Source: Hypericum androsaemum (Eukaryota > Streptophyta > Magnoliopsida > Malpighiales > Hypericaceae). From it: a stretch of DNA of 64,000 nucleotides. Under the pieces are notes generated by a model. It worked only from the letters and a program-made list of their open reading frames with translations. It ran no database searches and was not told the DNA's origin. The stretch spans positions 19,041,570-19,105,569 of the forward strand of contig OZ023186.1 of assembly GCA_963995505.1 (NCBI GenBank). The letters run 5' to 3'. Below are positions 12,879 through 22,659 of this stretch, piece by piece (within the stretch, counting starts at the first letter, position 1; each line of letters begins with the position of its first letter). The translations under genes and the position numbers were made by a program.

Positions 12879-13343
12879 ATGCTGCCTCAGAGGTTGAAGA
12901 AGGCAGTTACGGACAACCCGAAGAAGCTGTCCAACTTGATCGACCTCGTGAACCTTCCTTCCCCTCTTAGGCAGTTCGTGGGGCAGTCCCAGATATCACG
13001 CCTGGGATGTTTCATGCGTGTTTGGGATTACGTCAAGGCCAACAACCTTCAGGTCCTCGATTCCCGTCTTTGATATTCTTTGGTTTTGGTTCAACCAACT
13101 ATCTTGATCAATTGGAGTTTGCCTATTGACTCTCATGTATTTTAGTTGCTGTGATCGATCACACATGGGGTTCTTATTTTGAGGTTGCTCGTGCTATTTT
13201 TGTGGCGTATTTAGGATCCGCAGAACAAGAACATGGTGAATTGTGATGAGAAGTTGAAGAGTATCTTGCTGGGGAAGGATCGAGTTGATCTAGCTGAACT
13301 TCCAGATCTTGTCAAGCTGCATTTCCCAAAGAAGACAAAGTAG
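12879..13343 (+). CDS. SWIB/MDM2 domain protein, short form
   Basis: Two exons, 12879-13052 and 13215-13343, encode about 100 aa that are almost entirely one SWIB/MDM2 fold. Visible motifs are LPSPLRQFVGQSQISR, MRVWDYVK, NNLQDPQNK, CDEKLKSIL and the C-terminal LVKLHFPKK. In SWI/SNF complexes this fold mediates protein-protein contact, but plants have many stand-alone small SWIB proteins, some predicted in organelles; the role here is unknown. A 3' splice site (ttttgcag) ends at 12872, seven bases before the chosen ATG, so a leader intron of about 130 bases (12742-12872) is likely. The longer in-frame extension upstream would be read-through of that intron. It is convergent with the GDSL gene. 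Confidence 0.85.
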
Positions 13344-13797
13344 TTGGGGTCAGGATTTTGTTAACGCGGTAGCCGAAATAGTGTGTTGTGCTCCAAGATA
13401 GAGGGTGAGAGCAGGGTTGTTGTCGCATTGGAATTTACTGGTGAGCCTGCAATGATGATCTTCGATGTCGGTGCCTTCAGCTTCTTCTTTTTTGTCTCTT
13501 TGATTGCTGTGTTAAGTATGAATTGTCACCCCTCTCTTATGATATGGGAAATCGACTGTGAGTAGTAGCAGCAGTGACGACTTTGTCCTGGCACAATCGG
13601 ATTGCTTATTCAATTATTCGTAATGCTTGCTATCAATTTCTTGTTCAACTTAGGGTAAGATGTAACTTGGAGCTGAATTCATTAGGGCGTCTCGTGTGTT
13701 ACAGATTAAAAAGAGCAGATTGACATAGTTCGTTGAAAAGAATGTCGTCATTGTAGTCTAGGAACAACAGTAAAGCTAATTGTGGGATGAATCCTTG
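13344..13797. other. Convergent 3' UTR region
   Basis: This 450-base gap separates two convergent genes (SWIB + and GDSL -) and probably holds both 3' UTRs. No other gene was seen. Confidence 0.5.
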
Positions 13798-15107
13798 TTA
13801 CAGAAACTCAGATAAGTAATGTTTCATCACGTAGTCTGCAATAATTGCATTTGTCTTCTCCGTCGGATGGAAAGAATCCCAGAATACATGCTTATTGGCA
13901 TCTGGGCAAGTGAATGGATTTCTTTTGTTGCACAGGTAACTCATCTCAAACAATCCAGTCCCACAACATGCTCTTTCTGCATTTTCAAATCCTGCAATTG
14001 CATAATATTAGAGGCATGAATCTTTGGTCTACTTTAACAATTAAGTAGGATATAGAACAATTTGCCAATATGGTTAAGAAAAACAAAGAAATGATCAGTA
14101 AAGAATTACCGAAAAGTTGCGGATTCTGAATCATGTCTAGGAGAATATCATAGGTGCTTGAAACCACCAGTTGCAGACCTGCAAGTTCCATATTCAGCTC
14201 CATGACCATCCCATTCAATTTCACATTGAAATCTTTGGCGACATCGTTGTACTCTTCAATGCACTCACTCCTGGACTTTATGTTTGTTGTTCTCTCCAAT
14301 GGCAAGCATCCCATTGGTGGAAGACCGGTTATCGATACTTTCCTGGCACCGAGTTTGTATAATTCCGAGAGAAAATTTCTAGCTATCCCCAGAAGAAAAC
14401 TCTGGTACTCCACAACAGAGTACTGGTTTGATCTCTGTGGAAGCACAAAGTAGTTCTCTAGAAAGTCATTTGTCCCTATGCTTATCAGGTACAGCGCCTG
14501 GCTTAAGATGTCGTTGGCTCTGTCCTCACCGAGACGCTTCCTAAGCTTCATTTGGTACTCCCTGTAGTAAACCAGCTCCTTCCAAAGTGGTATCACAGAC
14601 TGCAACAAGTCCAGTGAATATCAAGCTAAAAAACACTAGTCTCTTCGCGTTTTGTCACATCGAGCTGACGAAGAACCGAAGATATGTATCTGTAAGTTTA
14701 CCTTTAATGTCAGATATTCCGAGTTTAGCCAGACTTACCAGCACATCAGAAGTAGCATTATCATAGCCCGTTCCTGCCGAAGCAAAGCAGACTCCGGTCG
14801 CAAAGTTGTCTATGCTATACGCCGGATCCAAGTACGCAGGTACCGCTGGCTTGATGCCAAATGCCTCGGAGATGAAGTCAGTGGGAAGCCGGCCGTTCGA
14901 GAACCTCCCGGTGGGCTGGCCGCCATCGAAATCACGACCATACGGCTGAAAGTTGCTCTTCAGAACAGTGGATATATTGTTGTTATTGCCCGAATCAACC
15001 GTGGAGTCGCCAAAGACGATGATGGCGGGGACTTTCGCACCGGCTCGAAGAACAAACGTCAGCAGCAACTGAGCCAATGAGAAGAGTTCAACAGCTCTCC
15101 AAGCCAT
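13798..15107 (-). CDS. GDSL-type esterase/lipase
   Basis: This encodes a secreted serine hydrolase of the plant GDSL lipase family. Three exons on the minus strand (15107-14739, 14599-14110, 13991-13798) give 350 aa, typical for the family. An N-terminal hydrophobic stretch (LFSLAQLLLTFVL) looks like a signal peptide. Block I is VFGDSTVDSGNNN with nucleophile Ser35. Block II has the conserved Gly (FASAGTGYDNAT), block III is IGTNDF with Asn167, and block V is FWDSFHPTEK with Asp325 and His328, so the catalytic set is complete. The exon junction DVL/SVIPLW falls where the family usually has it. The substrate cannot be read from sequence. It is divergent from the GrpE gene and convergent with the SWIB gene. 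Confidence 0.95.
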
Positions 15108-15812
15108 TACTGATCCAAGTTCAAACTCTGGCTACCCTTCTGTGTGTATATTATGCCTGTGGACAGTGCAGGAGGAGGTTGGTGAAGCTGGTATGAATTG
15201 GTGGTGTTCCTTGTGCAAGTGAGGTAGTGGAAAAAACTCATAATACGTACGTAAGATACAACCAAAATGTTGTTGAAAATTCCAATAGCCTAGCCACCTA
15301 GGAGCCTTAATAGTAACCAATCGTATCGGAACATCCATAATTCAAGTTCAAATATCTTAAAATTATAAAGAAAGACAAAATTCTGAATTAATCACGAGGA
15401 GTGTAATACAACTTGTGTTCAATTGTTGCACCATTTTTTTTCTTTTTTTAATGGAATTATGATGATTATATTAAATTTTAATACTTTATACTCTGTTAAG
15501 TGTTTGGGTTATGCTTCTTTCGGTCGAATTACTAAATGCGTAATGAATTTTTCAAAAATAAAATCAACTAATACACCCAATTCTTGGAATCACGACTGGT
15601 AATAATTAAGCACATATCGTCTCAAATTGAACAAGAGTCGGAACATAGAATTAGACCAAACACAACGTAAAATCTATCCAACGACATCATGATAAACTAA
15701 AAGTCAGTGTCAACACTCGAGAATGAAGCATGCAACTTTTTTATAACAGTCTGACCCTCGATATCTTTTTCTAAGATTTGAACAAAATCTTTTTAAAGAA
15801 TTTTTTTTAATT
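15108..15812. other. Intergenic region upstream of the GDSL gene
   Basis: This is AT-rich spacer holding the GDSL promoter. No other gene or repeat was recognised until the pogo-like element at 15813. Confidence 0.4.
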
Positions 15813-16370
15813 CAGTAAAATTTCTGTAAAGTAATTTTTTTTAAATGATAATCTTTCTAAATTGATAAAAAGTTCTGGTCTCGAGTCGAGATCATTGTTA
15901 AAATTTAATAACTACTCTATCGTAATATAACTAATACTTTTTCAAAAAATTTTAATGTTAAATTTTGGTCCAAATTTTCGTATAAATTGATATTTTTTTA
16001 ATAAATACATATATATTTGCATACTTTACGAATCTAAAAAATATTTTAAGATATTAGTTTGTGTCACATTATTTATTCGATAAATTTTACATCATTATTC
16101 ATCTTCTCAATTATCTTCAAATAATCATTGTGATCACTGTCTTGTTTTAAAAAAATATCTCAATCGAATTTAGCATTTGATAAAGCTATAAGTCGAGATT
16201 TTAGATGATTTGCATATAGACAAAATAATTTTATGGTATTTACATATTTATTGTTAGAAAATATATCTAATATTTTTGGAGAAAAATTATAAACATTCTT
16301 ATTTAATAACTTCTCTAAAGTGATATTTTTTTCGGATTCTAACGATATCAATTTATAAAAATTTTACGAT
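15813..16370 (-). mobile_element. Non-autonomous pogo/Emigrant-like DNA element, copy A
   Basis: The left end reads CAGTAAAATTTCTGTAAAGTAA, and the right end is an imperfect inverted match (gatatcaatttataaaaatttta). The whole element, inverted, aligns by eye with 41604-42140, sharing blocks such as 'gttagaat..gaaaaaaatatcact', 'ttttaagata(c)tagtttgtg' and 'ttcatcttctc'. The CAGT(T)AAAA...ATAAA(G/T)TGATAT terminal style resembles plant pogo/Emigrant-Lemi elements. That family assignment is inference; the repeat relationship is directly visible. Confidence 0.6.
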
Positions 16371-16694
16371 AGTGCAGGAAAAGAAAAGCCCCAAATTGCT
16401 TCCACCCTTCTGGATCCTTCCAGAGGCAAAATAGCACCAACGGGTATAAAGTCAGTAATACCCTCAAATCTACACCATCCCGCAGACAATTGGTCAATTC
16501 CGAAACAATACCCCCAAATCGGGATGGGCAATTTTGTCACTCAATAAATCTGGAAAAAAAATCATGTCCTTCCTATTTTTCGATTCCTTCCTCTCCACGT
16601 ACAATATTATAACCCCAACTAAAACCCAATCTCCGTTTTCCTCCCCAACCGCCACCTAATCGAGAAATCCCTTTCGGTATCTTGTGTCCGAACG

Positions 16695-19100
16695 ATGTTC
16701 GTGTCCCGAGTGCTCTCACGCGCCCCGAGGAGCGTGGGCCGATGCGCCGCCTCCCTCCTCCACTCCCCTTCCGTTAATCAGCCGCCGGCGATCCTCTCCG
16801 GCCAGTTTCACTCGCTCCTCCACGGGAATCCGAGCAAGGTGAGGTTTTTATTGGGATATGTAACGCCAAGTTCGGAACTTTAATCGCGGGTTGATTTTTA
16901 GAGCTAGGGTTTTGTAGGGTTTTAGGAATCCATTGCCAATTGGGGGAATTCAGCATGGGGTTTATGTCTAGGTTTAAAGGATATCAGCTGTTGCCTTTTC
17001 TATGTGAAAAAAGTCATTTTTTTAAGGATGGCAACGGATATTACCTCATTTCCCAAGGGTCGGTGGATCAATTCCCACCCCTAGACGCACCGGGATTTAG
17101 CCCAACCCGCCTAAATTTTCTTTGGTTTTAGTTTAATTGAGTTTCTTAGGCTTCCTTCCATTTTGTTTCCAATTACCACCCGCCGTCTGTTTGCTGTTTT
17201 CGAGCTGGAGCGATCTGGTTTTTAGCTCTGGGAAGTTTAGCTAGTAAGTACTGTGGAGAATCAATGAGATCTAGCCTTTCCGTTCGTTGGTGCTGATCTT
17301 CTGTTTTGAGTCAACCGAAGACAGAGCTCTTTACGCGAGAGGGTAGGAGAGGCAAGTTCACCGGTGTGTAGTTTAGGCTTTGATTTTGTGAGGTTTGTTA
17401 TTGCTCTAAAGTGATTAAAGCAAGGGTCATGGAATGTGTAGCAGATGATCTTTCTCTATGTTTTTGCTGCCTTGATGCTGATTTAGGCAATGCCAGTTAT
17501 AAATTTTTTCCCAGTGACGGCTGTTTGTTCTGGTCCTGTCCGATGGCAATTTTGCATCCAATTGTGCTTCCGTATTTTGTTTTTCTGAATTTGGAAGTCC
17601 AAAACTGTGAGTTAATGGGATCTTGTACTACTTTTAGTTTGTTCCAGGTCAGTTGTCGTTGTTGCATAATTCTTCCATCAATTCCTCTCCGTGGGGTCAC
17701 TTTAGATTTGCTTCTTCTGCCTCTCCTGAGACTTCCGAGAAGGAACATGGAAGTACCCCAGAAAATAATGGTACGGCTTCAAATGCTGAGCCAGCAGAAA
17801 ATAATGGAGATGTAAATGAGACACAGGACTCCAAAGACACAGGTTATAATAAAGAATCGGAGCCAAATATGTCTTCATCTCAAAGAAGGAGAAGAGGTAC
17901 TAAAAGAACTGCATTTTCTGATTCAGATTCTGAGGCAGAAGGCGACCTAGCAGCAGATGATTTAGTGAAGCTTGTAGCAGAAAAGGAAAATCTTCTAAAG
18001 TCAAAGCACAAAGAGATTGAGGTAATGCAAGATAAAGTCCTCCGAGCATATGCTGAAATGGAGAATGTCATGGAGAGGACAAAACGGGAAGCAGAGAATT
18101 CTAAAAAGTTTGCCATACAGGTATATGCCTTTAACAGTTAGTTGCAAAGGGCATTTTCTCATCCAGATACATTGTTCTGCGATTCAGTCTATATATGAAT
18201 GTTATATGGATTATCTTTTCGCTTGGTTTCAGAATTTTGCAAAGGCTCTCCTAGATGTTGCAGACAATCTGGGACGGGCTTCCTCAGTTGTCAAAGGCAG
18301 CTTTTCCAAGGTTGATACATCCAACGATCCTGCAGGAGTTGTGCCAATCCTAAGAACACTGTTGGAAGGGGTTGAGATGACTGAAAAGCAACTTTCAGAG
18401 GTAACCACGTGATACAATTGGATATTATTATCTGCCGCATTGTTGTATAGTCTGTTCTCTTTGGTATAGCGATGACTATTTAAATGCAGATTGGATAAAC
18501 TCATCCCTTTGTGATGTTTTTGTATCAGGTGTTCAAGAAGTTTGGAGTTGAAAAATATGATCCGATGAATGAGCCATTTGATCCCCACAGACACAATGCT
18601 GTTTTCCAAGCACCGGATCCTTCAAAGCCACCAGGCACAGTTGCTGCTGTCTTGAAGGTAACATCAGCCAGACCTTTTTAGTTATTCAAATTACTTTAAG
18701 CTTTTGAGTGGTGATTGAAGATTGGACTTGCATCATATCCTTTCTTATTAAAGATCACTTTCCCCCCGGACCGTGAAAGATTTTGTTTTCCTTTGGTTGA
18801 TTGCATGTCATCCTCTCTCATAATTTCTGTCCAAAGTCAATGAATAGCATCCTCTCATGATTCCGATGAATCGATAAGTTGTCAATGCCAGTTTGTTTTA
18901 GCTCATTTTGACTGTAGACTGTAGCTGATAGAACTGGCATCAGCTTTTATGTGTTATGAAGTGGTCAATGTAAAAATTGACAACGGGGTAACGTCATTTG
19001 CTTCTTCGTTCTCGTTTCTGCTGTGCAGCCTGGATACACGCTCTATGATCGCATAATTCGGCCTGCCGAAGTAGGCGTTACCCCTGATGCGGAAGATTGA
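16695..19100 (+). CDS. MGE1: Mitochondrial GrpE (nucleotide exchange factor for mtHsp70)
   Basis: GrpE releases ADP from mitochondrial Hsp70 during protein import and folding. Five exons (16695-16838, 17653-18120, 18233-18400, 18529-18657, 19029-19100) give about 326 aa. Exon 1 is an Arg/Ser-rich presequence (MFVSRVLSRAPRSVGR). Exon 2 carries an acidic Asn/Glu linker, then the long coiled coil (AEKENLLKSKHKEIEVMQDKVLRAYAEMENVMERT; given as two parts, AEKENLLKS through VMQDK and LRAYAEMENV). The C-terminal beta domain has PFDPHRHNAVFQ and TLYDRIIRPAEVGV, the GrpE signature region. The acceptor at 17652 was chosen over the AG at 17647 because only it keeps frame. Plastid GrpE is the alternative; the presequence and paralogue style favour mitochondria. 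Confidence 0.92.
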
Positions 19101-19656
19101 GTCGACACTGCAGCTTCCGGCAATGTTTCCATCTGGATGGGAGGACATGCAACAGTTTCTTGTCAAACTTACGCTCTCGTCTGCTCTTTGTAACACCTTT
19201 CATGTCCTTGACCTGGGCTTACTATTTATCTGCGATCGAGTTTCTTGTCCACCCAGTTTTTATTTCCCGGGAAAATCTTCCCTGAAAAGACAGGGCCGTG
19301 ATAGATAGTACGCTTTCTTCAAGCACTGATCCGAGGTTTTTAGCATCTTGTTCTTGTGTGAATCTGAGTCTTGGTTTATACTGGTTCTCTGTTAACCAAC
19401 CAGCGGGTACAAATAACTAATGTAATAATCACTGGCTTGATAATAAGCAGCAGATAGAATAATCAATGACAAAGAAATCAACATCAGATGGCGATTACAA
19501 GGTCTGCCTTTTGAGCTACTTCAGTTAACAGGGTACATTACAATACCTAAGCTAAATTACAAGGCAAACTGATACAAACCGGCCAGGCCACAGAGCTAGA
19601 TGATCCTAACCTTCCTTGCGACGTCTATTTTTTCGGTTCTAAGTCAAACCATCAGC
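19101..19656. other. Convergent 3' UTR region
   Basis: This lies between the stop of GrpE (+) and the stop of the uncharacterised minus-strand gene. It probably holds both 3' UTRs; nothing else was recognised. Confidence 0.5.
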
Positions 19657-21507
19657 CTAAAATCCACCTGCCTCAGCTCTGTTGCTGGGACTGTCTGATT
19701 CGGGATCGCTGTTCTCTTTCAAGGAGAGTTCCAAATCCAGATGGGTCATGTCGTGGCCCTGCAAAACAAGCAAATCTCTGGTTAATGCACCGGAAGACTA
19801 GTACAGTTATAATGAAACTCATTTGGCTGCTGCACTTGTAGCTAAGAAGACTGGCAACTGTATTCAGTTCTTCCTTCACAAGCCACGCGCATGAACACGT
19901 ATGCAGCTTGGACCTAGGACAGTGGCTTGCCTCCATGCACAAAAGCGACACTCACTATCTATCTTGACTGTTCAACCAATCAATGCAATGAGGTTTTCTG
20001 ATACGAAGATCCTTGGGAGAACAATGTTCCTTGAACCCCATAATCTTTTCAAGCAGAAACATGCAATTCACTGCCCAGAATTGTTAACCTCTCAGGCCTC
20101 CGTGTAGACACAAAATGATTGGTTAAGATTTCCTTGATACAAAGTTCAATGTTCGTTTAGAAAATAAGAGATGCTCGAGTTGGCAACAAGCATGGTTCGT
20201 TTGGCAAACAATACTGCTTACAGGCCTGTAACGGCTAGCAGCACAGCACAAAAACAAGATGATAGAAAAGAAGGCGAAGCATCTCAGGATCTAATTAGAA
20301 ACCATTACCTGAGCTTCTGCCTTCAGAGAATCATATCTATTCAACTCCAGACCCTTGGAAGTTCCCATGGAACTAATAAGCTGGCTGGAACCAGCCATAT
20401 CATCAACCTTCTTAGCTGCCTTACTCCGATCTTCCAGCGTCACAACCTACACCAAAGGAGCACTTTTATAAGTTCAGTCAGCCGGCCAGCTTCCGCGCAT
20501 TTATATCAATACAATCAAAAGAAAACGAAATCTAAGGAACTTAACAGTCCAATTTAGAAGCAGGGTCTTATCTCTAATCTTCTAACTACCTATAATTACT
20601 GAAGCAAAAACGGCGTCTTCCTAAGCATCTCCCCGGAAACAAACACCAATGTGGGGACATAAAGATCAGAAGCAACGAAAACAAAGAAGCAAAAACAACA
20701 AAAATACACTAACTTTTTTTTGGGGGTCAATACATCAACTTACGATACCGATGCTCGCACGACCTTGATCCGAGCTCGATAGGGTCGGGAGGCCGACGCA
20801 AGCAGGGTCCTAATAAAAAAAGACACTAACTTTGAGATCAATTGATCCAACATGCAGCTACTTCTTGGAAGTAAGTTCAAGCCCCTGGCTAATTGATCCT
20901 AGTGTTCCTGTGGCCTCTACACTACCTCAAACCCTAACTCGGTTTCGGACACAAGCTTCGTTTGTTTCGCCCAGCTCCCCCATTCCCTAATGAAAAAAGC
21001 TGCTTAACTAGGGTGAAAATCAACTCCCGGAAAAAAATGGGAAGCCAATTCCTGAAATGGTTTTCCGGGCGAAACGAACTACAATAAAGTTAAGATCACT
21101 AGGAAGCTAATAAGCCAAAAACAAAGCAAACCCAGAAGAAGGAAAGCAATTGGGTTTCTAAAGGAACCAACTTTATTGACCACTAAGATATTTTCCCTTA
21201 CCGGAGTGTACCGGAACCTGCGGCGGGGCGGGCTCCCCTCCTCCTTCTCCTCAGCCTCCGCGGCGGCCGGGGAGGAGACTGGGGTCCAACGGAAGAGGAG
21301 GAGCCGGGAGCCGCCGCCGTTGGTGCTGTTTTTGTGGGCGTTAGGTAAGGAGGAGGTCTTGGTGTTGGTGGTGGTGGTGGTGGTGTTGGTGGACACGTGG
21401 ACCCACTTACGCTTCCACTTCCTGACGGGCCCACTGAACACCGCCGCCGTGGTCGACGGGCCGTACCGAGAGGAGGCTCTCCCTAGCCTGGACCCAACTC
21501 CCTCCAT
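19657..21507 (-). CDS. Uncharacterised plant protein with conserved PVRKWKRKWVHV motif
   Basis: Three minus-strand exons (21507-21202, 20446-20309, 19758-19657) encode 181 aa. I do not recognise a named function. Conserved-looking parts are a small Ser/Gly N-terminus, the basic PVRKWKRKWVHV block, a poly-Thr run coded by a TGG/TGT-rich repeat, LLLFRWTPV, then RRRFRYTPV spliced to VTLEDRSKAAKK. The C-terminus is acidic (LDLELSLKENSDPESDSPS). No signal peptide or membrane segment is apparent. The short tract LDLELSL resembles an EAR-type LxLxL repression motif, which would suit a nuclear regulatory role, but this is speculation. An in-frame upstream ATG at 21612 would add an Arg-Glu repeat from the GA microsatellite; I prefer 21507. 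Confidence 0.8.
20717..20822 (-). mobile_element. Short retroposon-like insertion in an intron
   Basis: About 106 bases beginning with a T run and ending with an A run are flanked by an 11-bp direct repeat (acactaacttt at 20706-20716 and 20823-20833). A poly-A tail on the minus strand with a target duplication suggests a truncated SINE or another L1-mobilised transcript. It lies in intron 1 of the uncharacterised gene. The family was not recognised. Confidence 0.5.
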
Positions 21508-21514
21508 CCCCCGC

Positions 21515-21519
21515 CCTCT

Positions 21520-21558
<39 letters not shown>
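21515..21558. repeat. CT/GA microsatellite in the leader of the minus-strand gene
   Basis: A CT tract of about 44 bases lies directly upstream of the chosen ATG at 21507. On the minus strand it is GA, and in frame it would read as alternating Arg-Glu. Confidence 0.9.
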
Positions 21559-21561
<3 letters not shown>

Positions 21562-21612
21562 CAAAGCCAATGGAGGAAAGAGCAGTAGTTTCTGAAGAGT
21601 GGCAACAGTCAA

Positions 21613-22659
21613 TAGTAGTAGTACTCACTGTGGTTTGGTGTGGTTTGGTGGTTGAGTGCGTGATGCAAACGGTTTGTACTAGATTATCTAGTTAAATCAC
21701 TTGGATGAGCCGTTTACTTACTTGGGATATTTTTTTTTATATTGTCTAACATATTCGTAAAATTTGTACTAAAAATTTCTTTAAATGAATCTAAAATTTA
21801 CTTAGATGAGGTTGGATTGGGTGCTGTCTTAATAGGGTGAGTAGTACCATCCGGGCTGCGATCGGGACACGCACGTAAGCTTGATCATACTGTTAGAATT
21901 CACTGGGCGAATATAGGGGCATTTTTGATATTTCACCTAAAAAGTGACAAAGTTACAACACGCAACATACAATAGTACATTATGTGACATACCATTTAAC
22001 ATACATTGGTACAACTGCGTTATACTTTGGTACATCATGCATCAAACAATGTTACAATGGTATTCGACGTCACACAATGGTGCAACATGCAAGTGATACA
22101 TAATGCGTCAGACAATGGTACATCATGCAGCATACAATGATATATTATGTTTTAAATACAAATTTCAAAATTGTTTCTATGTAATTTGTGATATTACAAA
22201 TTTGTCATTGACATGTGCAAGTTATTTAAATACAAATTTCCAACATTAACATATGTAATCTCTAATATTACGAATTTATTATTGCGCTTCATGTTGTCTG
22301 GATCTTACTGCTCGGGACAGCAACACTGAATCGGACCCCCACTTGGACTAATTCTCATAAGTGTTACAAAAATAATTTAATGTACCGCCAATTTTATTTT
22401 TTAGTATTCGAATATCTACTGAACCGAATTCAAATTTGATTCTATTAAAACCTCTGTAAGATGGAAATGTTTTTTCAACAAATATTCAGTATTTTTACAT
22501 TTTTAAAGGCTAGAATTTGATTTTAATGCTGGTTGGTTCAAGGCTATTTATGTAATTTCGACACATTCGTATCTTTTTCCAACACGATAACCAGGTTGCT
22601 ATATTATCCCATTCATCCACTTCAAACGGTAACAACCAAAACTAACCAACCGACCAACC
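21613..22659. other. Divergent intergenic region with degenerate short repeats
   Basis: This is the shared upstream region of the minus-strand gene and the trigger-factor gene. From about 21945 to 22145 a loose repeat of 'acaatggtacatcatgca' type recurs seven or eight times with heavy divergence. No gene was seen. Confidence 0.45.

Noticed and set aside
14652..15080. Plus-strand open frame of 142 codons
   Set aside because: It lies antisense to exon 1 of the GDSL gene, whose motifs, signal peptide and splice sites clearly support the minus strand.
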